Positions 1-5,238 of a DNA stretch of 7,659 nucleotides are shown here, piece by piece. Position 1 is the first letter of the stretch, and each line of letters begins with the position of its first letter. The notes under the pieces are model-generated. The model was not told the DNA's origin. It saw only the letters and a program-made list of their open reading frames with translations, and did not search any database. The stretch is from the NCBI GenBank assembly GCA_003551325.1, contig PUMK01000051.1, positions 1 to 7,659 on the forward strand, given 5' to 3'. Source of the stretch: Candidatus Acetothermia bacterium. GTDB taxonomy: Bacteria > Bipolaricaulota > Bipolaricaulia > Bipolaricaulales > Bipolaricaulaceae. The position numbers and the translations under genes were made by a program.

Positions 1-643
1 CGATGTGCTCCACGGTCCCCAGAAGCTCTCCGACGATGATGAAGTCACCGATGACGAAAGGCCTGTCCAGCACGATGGAAAGCGAGGCAAAGAGGTCTCG
101 GAGCACATTCTGCACGGCGAGGGCAATGGCCACACCGCCGATCCCCAACCCGGCGATCATGGAGGTGACCTTGATCCCTACGTTGTCGAGGGCCACAAGC
201 ACGATGACTGCCCACAGAACGAGATTGGCAATGTACCCCAGCGCCCGGACGGTGGTCGCCGTGGCCGCATCTTCGTCCATCTTCTGCCGCGTGTAGCGGG
301 CCAACCAGAACGAGATGGCTCCGCTTCCCCAGAACGCCACCTGAAGGTGGACGGCGAGCGTCACGACAATGGAGACGCCGCGCGCGGCAGCCGGAGGAAG
401 CGCAACAACAAGCGAGCCCGCGTAGACGCCGACAGCGACAAAGAAGAACCTCCGCGTTCTGCGGATGAGGTCCACCAGTCCCCGCTGCCAGGTGGGGGCC
501 CGTTCGACATCGTACACCGCGACCTTGCGTGCCAGGAGGACCTTAACGGTTGCCAGCAACAGGGCCACACCGACACCCACACCAAGCGCCAGGCCCCACA
601 GCCACAACGCGTTTCCGTACACCTCGCTGGTAAAGACGTTCAT
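1..643 (-). CDS. MscS-family mechanosensitive ion channel (N-terminal part, cut by window edge)
   Basis: Reading the minus strand from an ATG at 643 gives 214 residues with no stop before the window edge. The family forms a membrane pore that opens under membrane tension and releases solutes during osmotic downshock. Hydrophobic segments lie at about residues 12-38, 66-84, 90-115 and 134-153. They are followed by the Gly/Ala-rich pore helix characteristic of MscS (residues 164-177, GLGIGGVAIALAVQ from 165), then NVLRDLFASL (179-188) and the start of the beta domain (DRPFVIGDFI, 193-202). The four predicted helices before or leading into the pore helix are typical of mid-size YbdG/YnaI-like members rather than the 3-helix E. 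coli MscS. A Shine-Dalgarno GGGGGTGA lies at 655-648, 4 nt before the ATG, which supports this start. The C-terminal cytoplasmic vestibule lies outside the window. It is divergent from the ferritin gene. The family call is firm; the subfamily is not. Confidence 0.93.
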   Translation of the reverse strand, partial: MNVFTSEVYGNALWLWGLALGVGVGVALLLATVKVLLARKVAVYDVERAPTWQRGLVDLIRRTRRFFFVAVGVYAGSLVVALPPAAARGVSIVVTLAVHLQVAFWGSGAISFWLARYTRQKMDEDAATATTVRALGYIANLVLWAVIVLVALDNVGIKVTSMIAGLGIGGVAIALAVQNVLRDLFASLSIVLDRPFVIGDFIIVGELLGTVEHI

Positions 644-672
644 CCGGTCACCCCCGTGCACAACCAAGAGCC

Positions 673-699
673 ATTCTACGCGGCACCGTGGGCCGTCAG
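673..699 (-). promoter_or_regulatory. Putative promoter of the MscS gene
   Basis: On the minus strand a TAGAAT -10 hexamer (678-673, 5 of 6 to consensus) lies about 30 nt upstream of the MscS ATG. A CTGACG element (699-694) could be the -35, but the 15-nt spacer is short. The predicted transcript would start near 666 and carry the GGGGGTGA ribosome site. Pattern match only. Confidence 0.35.
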
Positions 700-700
700 C

Positions 701-718
701 CACACCGTGTCACACCGT
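701..718. repeat. Tandem direct repeat CACACCGT, possible operator
   Basis: CACACCGT occurs at 701-708 and again at 711-718, a 10-bp step, close to one helical turn. A third core, CACCGT, is at 684-689. The first copy overlaps a small palindrome, ACAC-C-GTGT (702-710). The repeats lie between the divergent -10 hexamers of the MscS and ferritin genes and abut the candidate ferritin -35, so a regulator binding here could affect one or both. They are short enough to be chance and do not resemble an AT-rich Fur box. Confidence 0.3.
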
Positions 719-720
719 CC

Positions 721-750
721 TTGTGCTCGCCACGCGCTACCGGCCATAAT
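721..750 (+). promoter_or_regulatory. Putative ferritin promoter
   Basis: TTGTGC (721-726) and CATAAT (745-750) are separated by 18 nt. CATAAT matches the sigma-70 -10 consensus at 5 of 6 positions; the -35 is weaker. The transcript would start near 757, giving a leader of about 19 nt that contains the AAAGGAG ribosome site at 762-768. Confidence 0.45.
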
Positions 751-775
751 CCCTCGTCAGGAAAGGAGACATACG

Positions 776-1267
776 ATGAACGAGCAGATCAACAAGGCGC
801 TCAACGAGCAGATCAACGCTGAGCTGTACTCAGCGTACATGTACCTGGGGATGGCCACGCACCTCGACGCGGAGAGCCTACCCGGGTTCGCCCACTGGAT
901 GAAGCTGCAGGCAAGAGAGGAAGTTGAACATGCGCTTCGCCTCATGGACCACATCGCCGACCGAGGGGGGCGTGTGGAGTTGGCGGCGATCGAGCAACCG
1001 CCCAGCCAATACGGTACACCGCAGGACGTCTTCGAGAAGTCGTTGGCCCACGAGCAGGAAGTGACCCGCCTCATCCACCAGCTCTACGCGTTGGCGGTGG
1101 AACAGAAAGACTACCCGGCCCAGATCATGCTGCAGTGGTTCATCGACGAGCAGGTCGAGGAGGAGAAGACCGCTGGAGAGATTCTCGACACCTTGAGGCG
1201 CATCGGCGATCGAGGCCACGTTCTGGTCAGCTTCGACAGACAACTGGGCAGCCGCCAGGCAGGCTGA
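776..1267 (+). CDS. ftn: Ferritin (non-haem, FtnA/Thermotoga type)
   Basis: Encodes 163 residues, the normal length for a bacterial ferritin. Such proteins assemble into a 24-subunit cytoplasmic shell that oxidises Fe(II) and stores it as ferric mineral, limiting free iron and oxidative damage. Aligned by eye with E. coli FtnA, the whole ferroxidase centre is present: E16 (NAELYSA), E49 and H52 (AREEVEH), E93 (AHEQEV), Q126 and E129 (DEQVEEEK). No residue suggests a haem-binding bacterioferritin. The four-helix bundle is complete and ends in a short fifth-helix tail. The ATG at 776 has a strong AAAGGAG site 7 nt upstream. The reading frame stays open far upstream, but that part is antisense to the MscS gene and is not ferritin. 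It appears to be monocistronic, with its own promoter and a hairpin terminator. The repeats just upstream could bring regulation. Confidence 0.97.
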   Translation: MNEQINKALNEQINAELYSAYMYLGMATHLDAESLPGFAHWMKLQAREEVEHALRLMDHIADRGGRVELAAIEQPPSQYGTPQDVFEKSLAHEQEVTRLIHQLYALAVEQKDYPAQIMLQWFIDEQVEEEKTAGEILDTLRRIGDRGHVLVSFDRQLGSRQAG

Positions 1268-1305
1268 ACCGACAGCCGTCGAGGCGCACCCGAGGGCGAA
1301 GTGTG

Positions 1306-1336
1306 GGCCCCCACGGACGCAATCCTGGGGGCCTTT
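1306..1336 (+). terminator. GC-rich hairpin terminator between convergent ftn and mutM
   Basis: GGCCCCCA (1306-1313) pairs perfectly with TGGGGGCC (1326-1333) around a 12-nt loop, followed on the plus strand by TTTACCTTT. It starts 39 nt after the ferritin stop. On the minus strand the same hairpin follows the mutM stop codon (1337-1335) almost directly, so it could also end the amidohydrolase-mutM transcript, though no U-tract follows in that direction. The short U-tract makes efficiency uncertain. Confidence 0.7.
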
Positions 1337-2117
1337 ACCTTTGGCATGCCGGGCAGAAGAACGTGCTGCGACCGCACTGCACACATCGGAGCACGGTGCC
1401 CCCGCATCGCAGACACGGGGCACCCTGACGGCCGTAGACGCTCAGTTCCGCGGCAAAGCGCCCCCGCTCGCCCCCCGGCCCACAGTAGCCGTTGTCGCTC
1501 AGCGTGGTTCCCTGCTGGTCGATGGCTTCGCCGAGCACAGCCGGAATAGCCGCACGTAGGCGCAGGCACTCGTCATCCCCCAACGAATCCGCCGGCCGGC
1601 GCGGATCGATCCCGACACGGAAGCAGATCTCGGAAGCGTAGATGTTGCCAATCCCCGCAATCTTTCGCTGATCCATAAGCCACACCTTGACCGGCATGCG
1701 CGAACAGGAGAGCTTCTCGTCAAGCCAGCCCAGCTCATCGAGCGCCTCCGGACCCAAGGGAAGCTCAACCGCCGAGCCCTCAACCACGCACACCGTGGCC
1801 AGCCTGCGCTGGTCCACGAGCACCATGGTCCCGGTGGACAATCGCCACACCACCCTCACACGAGCATCGTCCGACGGCATGCCCCACATCAGCCGTCCCG
1901 TCATCCGGGGATGCACGACAACCGTCTGCCCACCATCCGTGTGCAGCAGCACGAACTTCCCCCTTCGACGCAAGCTGTGCACCTTCGTCGGGGTTCGGAC
2001 CCGCGCCAGTTCTGCCTCCAGCACACGGTCCACGGCCTGCACCTCGTGCAAGACTGCACCCTCAACACGGGGTCCAAGCCCACGCACCATGGTCTCCACC
2101 TCGGGGAGTTCGGGCAC
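1335..2117 (-). CDS. mutM: Formamidopyrimidine-DNA glycosylase (Fpg/MutM)
   Basis: Encodes 260 residues, slightly shorter than E. coli Fpg (269). The enzyme removes 8-oxoguanine and ring-opened purines from DNA and cuts the abasic site. The catalytic N-terminus is intact after Met removal (PELPEVE: Pro2, Glu3). The conserved lysine of the N-terminal domain is K54 (RRGKFVLL), and the helix-two-turn-helix carries GIGNIYASE (155-163, N158). The C-terminal zinc finger has C235, C238, C255 and C258 in C-x2-C-x16-C-x2-C spacing with R250. Two oddities: C245 and C248 add a second CxxC inside the finger, and the usual RRF intercalation motif reads RRL (L106). The start is GTG at 2117, fixed by the PELPE motif, with only a weak ribosome site. 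It begins 5 nt after the amidohydrolase stop, so translation is probably coupled. The stop abuts the shared hairpin. Confidence 0.96.
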   Translation of the reverse strand: MPELPEVETMVRGLGPRVEGAVLHEVQAVDRVLEAELARVRTPTKVHSLRRRGKFVLLHTDGGQTVVVHPRMTGRLMWGMPSDDARVRVVWRLSTGTMVLVDQRRLATVCVVEGSAVELPLGPEALDELGWLDEKLSCSRMPVKVWLMDQRKIAGIGNIYASEICFRVGIDPRRPADSLGDDECLRLRAAIPAVLGEAIDQQGTTLSDNGYCGPGGERGRFAAELSVYGRQGAPCLRCGGTVLRCVQCGRSTFFCPACQR

Positions 2118-2122
2118 GCCGA

Positions 2123-3622
2123 CTACCGTCGTTCGTAGATACGCTCGCCCCCGAGCAGCGTCATCTCGACCCGTACCTGCTCACGAGGGGACGTACGAGG
2201 ATCAGCGGACAACACCACCAGATCAGCGCGGTAGCCTTCGGCAATCCGACCCATCTCCCGGTCAGCGCAGACTGCCCAAGCCGAACCCATCGTGTACGCC
2301 CGAAGCGCGTCCTCGAGATCCACGCGCTGCACCGCATGGGGAGGTGCCAGCACCGCCGCGACCCCTGAGAGGGGCCCCATCGGCATCCCGTCCGACCCGA
2401 AGGCCATCGGTATACCACGCTCCAGTACCCACGCGTGCGGGTCGATCCTTTCCGCACGCTCGACGCCGAGGCGTGTCTCGTACATACCCCCGGCACCGCC
2501 CCAGTTGGCCACAAAATTCGGCTGCATGGAGGCCACGAGTCCCAGCGTTGCCATCCGGCCCAGCTGCTCTTGGGAAGCAAGCTCCAGATGTTCGACACGA
2601 TGCCGATCCTCGGGGATCGTCCCCGTAGCCAAGGCAGCACAGAGCACGAGTTCGATGGCCCGCTCTCCAATCGCGTGCACCGCCAGTTGGAGTCCGGCAT
2701 CGCTCGCACCACGCCACAGGCGTGTCAACTGCTCCTCGTCCATGAGCAGCGTGCCGCGGGTTCCGGCATCTGCGTAAGGTTCGTCCAGCGCGGCACTGCC
2801 GGCACCCACGGATCCATCGAGGAACGCCTTGAGCCCTGCGACGCGCAGAAGCTCGTCGCCAAAACCCCGCTCAAGCTCCAATTGCACGAGTGCTTCGAGC
2901 ATCCTCCAGGGGAGGTAGAGAAAGGCCCGCGTCTGCAGCAAACCCCGCCGCCTTGCTGCCTGGTAAGCACGCATCGCCACGCCCCCACCCATATCGGCCA
3001 CCGCAGTGATCCCCAACGCTGCAGCATGACGCGAGGCCTCCGCCAGTGCCTCCACTTCCTCTTCCCTCTCCAAGCGGATCCCTGCCAGGAGTTCCCAAGC
3101 CGGTTCTTCCCTCAGGTGCCCACGGTCCCGGTCGACCAGCTCGCCCTCCGGGGCCAAGCAACGCGCCAGGGCGAGCGTGTTACACACAGCCAGGTGTCCG
3201 TCCACACGCACCGCGCACACGGGTTGGCGCGGAACCGCGCGGTCCAAGTCCTGAAGCTCAAGATAACGTCGCTCAGGCCACCTAGACTCGTCCCAGCCAC
3301 GACCGACAACCCATTGCCCGGGGCGCTCTCGGGCCGCCTCGCCAAGCATCTCCAGGGCATCGGAGAGCGAGCGCGCAGGAGTCAGGTTCACAAAGTACGT
3401 GAGCTCGAGGCCCGTCTGTAGGAAGTGCGTGTGGGCATCGAAGAAGCCCGGCAGCAGGGCCTTCCCGGAAAGGTCCACCATCACTGTTCGGTCATCGCGC
3501 AAGCGCACGACCTGCCTGAGCGGCCCCACCGCTTTGATGCGACCGCAGGAGATGGCAACCGCGTCGTGCGAGGGATCACCCAAGGGGAGCACACATCCAT
3601 GAAGAATCCGTTCGGCACCCAT
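2123..3622 (-). CDS. Amidohydrolase family 3 protein (YtcJ-like metal-dependent hydrolase)
   Basis: From the ATG at 3622 this is 499 residues, a little shorter than typical YtcJ/NfdA-like amidohydrolases (about 530-550). The family uses a TIM barrel with bound metal to hydrolyse amide or related bonds; the substrate cannot be told from sequence. Visible hallmarks in order: the N-terminal beta-sandwich strand ending in LPGFFDAHTHF with the metal-binding H64-x-H66; GRGWDESRWP; VRVDGHLAV; ITAVADMGGG; the barrel lysine segment GLKAFLDGSVGAGSAAL; AVHAIGERA; HRVEHLE; and the late aspartate in AFGSDGMPMGP. A C-terminal segment (GYRADLVVLSADP) returns to the beta-sandwich. No signal peptide is seen, so it is probably cytoplasmic. 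An in-frame TTG at 3655 lies upstream of the best -10 box and is unlikely to be the start. The ATG lacks a usable Shine-Dalgarno (GGGAG is only 1 nt away), suggesting a leaderless mRNA. First gene of a pair with mutM. Confidence 0.9.
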   Translation of the reverse strand: MGAERILHGCVLPLGDPSHDAVAISCGRIKAVGPLRQVVRLRDDRTVMVDLSGKALLPGFFDAHTHFLQTGLELTYFVNLTPARSLSDALEMLGEAARERPGQWVVGRGWDESRWPERRYLELQDLDRAVPRQPVCAVRVDGHLAVCNTLALARCLAPEGELVDRDRGHLREEPAWELLAGIRLEREEEVEALAEASRHAAALGITAVADMGGGVAMRAYQAARRRGLLQTRAFLYLPWRMLEALVQLELERGFGDELLRVAGLKAFLDGSVGAGSAALDEPYADAGTRGTLLMDEEQLTRLWRGASDAGLQLAVHAIGERAIELVLCAALATGTIPEDRHRVEHLELASQEQLGRMATLGLVASMQPNFVANWGGAGGMYETRLGVERAERIDPHAWVLERGIPMAFGSDGMPMGPLSGVAAVLAPPHAVQRVDLEDALRAYTMGSAWAVCADREMGRIAEGYRADLVVLSADPRTSPREQVRVEMTLLGGERIYERR

Positions 3623-3631
3623 ACTCCCAGC

Positions 3632-3662
3632 ATTATAGCAGGCGGTGTGCCCCAATCCTCAA
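3632..3662 (-). promoter_or_regulatory. Extended -10 promoter of the amidohydrolase-mutM unit, probably giving a leaderless mRNA
   Basis: The minus strand holds a consensus TATAAT (3637-3632) preceded by TGC, forming an extended -10 (TGCTATAAT, 3640-3632). A partial -35 TTGAGG (3662-3657) is 19 nt upstream. Only 9 nt separate the -10 from the ATG at 3622, so transcription should begin about 3 nt before the start codon. Confidence 0.72.
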
Positions 3663-3669
3663 GACGGAG

Positions 3670-3675
3670 TAGGAT
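3670..3675 (+). promoter_or_regulatory. Possible -10 element of the tsaC gene
   Basis: TAGGAT (3670-3675) fits the TANNNT pattern 7 nt before the GTG start at 3683. No good -35 is visible. The same bases include AGGA (3671-3674), 8 nt from the GTG, which could instead be a ribosome site, so promoter and Shine-Dalgarno readings compete. The start codons of the two divergent genes are only 60 nt apart, so the promoter must lie here or inside the amidohydrolase gene. Confidence 0.3.
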
Positions 3676-3682
3676 AGGGGTT

Positions 3683-4693
3683 GTGAGAACACTGGTGTTG
3701 AACCCGGACGCGTCAGGTATCGGTCAAGCGGCGGAGTGCATCTGCCAGGATGGACTGGTGGCATTCCCCACGGAGACCGTCTATGGCCTCGGCGCAAACG
3801 CCCTATCCGCGAGTGCTGTTGCCCGGGTGTTTGAGATCAAGGGCCGCCCCCGGTTCGATCCCACGATCGTCCATGTCGCGCATCCCGAGACGGTCAACAC
3901 CCTGTGGAAGTCGATCCCACCACTTGCCGAGAAACTCCTGGACCTCTTCTGGCCAGGGCCGCTGACACTCGTGCTCCCCAAACACAAGACGGTACCCGAC
4001 ATCGTCACGGCCGGGCTTCCCACGGTGGCTGTCCGCATGCCCTCGCACCCTGTGGCGCTACGGCTGATCGAAGCGTCGGGCCGTCCTATCGCCGCGCCCA
4101 GCGCCAACAAGTTTGGTCGATCGAGCCCCACGCACCACGACCATGTGTTGAGCGATCTCGACGGCCAGGTCGATGTCATCCTCGCCGCCGGACCGTCCGC
4201 AGTGGGCATCGAATCCACCGTGCTCTCACTCGCCGAAGACCCCCCACGCCTGCTTAGGCCAGGAGGGACGGCGCTGGAGGTGCTTCGCGAGATCGTTCCA
4301 GATCTCCGTGTGGATAGCCCTGTGGGTCCCTCGAGTTCTCCTGGAACACTTCCCAGACACTACCTACCCCGAACACCCCTGTTCCTCCTCGAAGAGGAGA
4401 CGCCATCGGGAAGGGGTGCGTACATCGACCGCCGTCGCTGTGGAATGCTGGCCTTTGCCCGACAGTGGCAAGCATTCGGCCGGGTCGAGGTCCTCTCTGA
4501 GACGGGTGACCTGCGCCAGGCTGCAGCGCGCTTCTTCGCGTCGCTCAGGGTGTTGGACGCGGCGGAGCTGTCGGCCATTGTGGCAGAGCCGGTACCGGAA
4601 GAAGGACTCGGATTGGCCATCGCCGATCGTCTGCGCCGGGCTTCATCGGGACGCGCAAGGCTAGCCGGCGATCGGATATGGATGATCCGCTGA
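3683..4693 (+). CDS. tsaC: L-threonylcarbamoyladenylate synthase (Sua5/TsaC2 type)
   Basis: From GTG 3683 this is 336 residues, matching two-domain Sua5 rather than the ~190-residue TsaC. It makes threonylcarbamoyl-AMP from threonine, bicarbonate and ATP, the first step of t6A formation at position 37 of ANN-decoding tRNAs, in the cytoplasm. The YrdC domain (about 1-205) shows PTETVYGLGANA (29-40), KGRPRFDP (53-60), FWPGPLTLVL (89-98), VRMPSHP, APSANKFG (138-145), the ESTV loop (177-180) and LLRPGG (190-195). The Sua5 linker follows with SPG (219-221) and RHYLPRTP (225-232), then a C-terminal Sua5 domain ending in a GLGLAIADRLRRA segment. The open frame extends upstream to 3425, but that part is antisense to the amidohydrolase and contains no family sequence; GTG 3683, preceded by AGGA, gives the expected N-terminus. 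The PfpI gene follows after 23 nt, probably in one operon. Confidence 0.95.
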   Translation: MRTLVLNPDASGIGQAAECICQDGLVAFPTETVYGLGANALSASAVARVFEIKGRPRFDPTIVHVAHPETVNTLWKSIPPLAEKLLDLFWPGPLTLVLPKHKTVPDIVTAGLPTVAVRMPSHPVALRLIEASGRPIAAPSANKFGRSSPTHHDHVLSDLDGQVDVILAAGPSAVGIESTVLSLAEDPPRLLRPGGTALEVLREIVPDLRVDSPVGPSSSPGTLPRHYLPRTPLFLLEEETPSGRGAYIDRRRCGMLAFARQWQAFGRVEVLSETGDLRQAAARFFASLRVLDAAELSAIVAEPVPEEGLGLAIADRLRRASSGRARLAGDRIWMIR

Positions 4694-4716
4694 ATACCAG
4701 AAAAGGAGAACTGTCG

Positions 4717-5238
4717 ATGAAGCTGAAAGGTAAGCGCGTAGCTGTACTGATCTCCGATATGTACCAGGAACTCGAATATTGGTACCCCTACTACAGGCTG
4801 AAGGAGGAGGGCGCGGAGGTCGTGGCCGTGGGCCCAGAAGTCGCGCAGTACAAGAGCAAGCTGGGTTATCCCGCCAAAGCTGCGCTGGCCGCTGACTCTG
4901 CACGCGACCAGGAATTCGACGGGGTCGTGATCCCCGGTGGGTTCGCTCCCGACATCATGCGCCGCAACGCGGCGCTCGTGGAGTTCGTGAGGAAGATGGC
5001 CCAATCGGGCAAGGTGGTGGCTGCCATTTGCCACGGCCCGTGGATGCTGTGCTCAGCGAAAGTGCTCGATGGAAAGCGCGTGACGAGCTTCATCGCCATC
5101 CGCGACGATGTCGAACACGCCGGCGCAACCTGGGTCGACGAACCGGTAGTCCGCGACTGGAACATCATCACCTCACGCGTCCCCGACGACCTCCCAGCGT
5201 TTACCCGGGAGATGATTGCGGCCCTGGTCACCGCATGA
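4717..5238 (+). CDS. PfpI/DJ-1 family protein (YhbO-like)
   Basis: Encodes 173 residues, the usual length for single-domain PfpI/YhbO proteins. Members are cytoplasmic stress proteins; peptidase and protein deglycase or glyoxalase activities have been reported and are debated. The nucleophile elbow AICHGPW contains C105 and H106. The conserved acidic partner is E18 in YQELEYW. The strand-loop IPGGFAPD (72-79) provides the oxyanion-side glycine loop, and the Rossmann-like core begins with KRVAVLISD. A strong AGGAG site (4704-4708) lies 8 nt before ATG 4717, which also excludes an in-frame ATG at 4678 inside tsaC. It follows tsaC by 23 nt and is probably co-transcribed. Its last 11 nt overlap the end of the M20 gene on the other strand. 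Family call secure; substrate unknown. Confidence 0.95.
   Translation: MKLKGKRVAVLISDMYQELEYWYPYYRLKEEGAEVVAVGPEVAQYKSKLGYPAKAALAADSARDQEFDGVVIPGGFAPDIMRRNAALVEFVRKMAQSGKVVAAICHGPWMLCSAKVLDGKRVTSFIAIRDDVEHAGATWVDEPVVRDWNIITSRVPDDLPAFTREMIAALVTA

Noticed and set aside
5..775. Long in-frame extension upstream of ferritin (about 257 codons)
   Set aside because: It is antisense to the MscS gene, has low-complexity charged composition, and the true ferritin N-terminus with a strong ribosome site begins at 776.
1603..1612. Palindrome GGATCGATCC in mutM
   Set aside because: Explained by the coding sequence. Short GATC-containing palindromes are frequent across the window, with no array or regulatory context.
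1687..2628. 313-codon open frame on the plus strand across mutM and the amidohydrolase
   Set aside because: Ser/Thr/Arg/Pro-rich shadow translation spanning two real genes on the other strand, without a credible start site.
2435..3421. 328-codon open frame on the plus strand
   Set aside because: Fully antisense to the amidohydrolase, whose motifs are complete. It shows no recognisable domain and is typical of shadow frames in GC-rich DNA.
3623..3655. TTG start for the amidohydrolase, adding 11 residues
   Set aside because: The extra codons overlap the extended -10 box, have no ribosome site, and the family N-terminus fits the ATG at 3622.
3425..3682. In-frame N-terminal extension of tsaC
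   Set aside because: It runs antisense through the amidohydrolase N-terminus and the divergent promoter region. The expected Sua5 N-terminus starts at GTG 3683.
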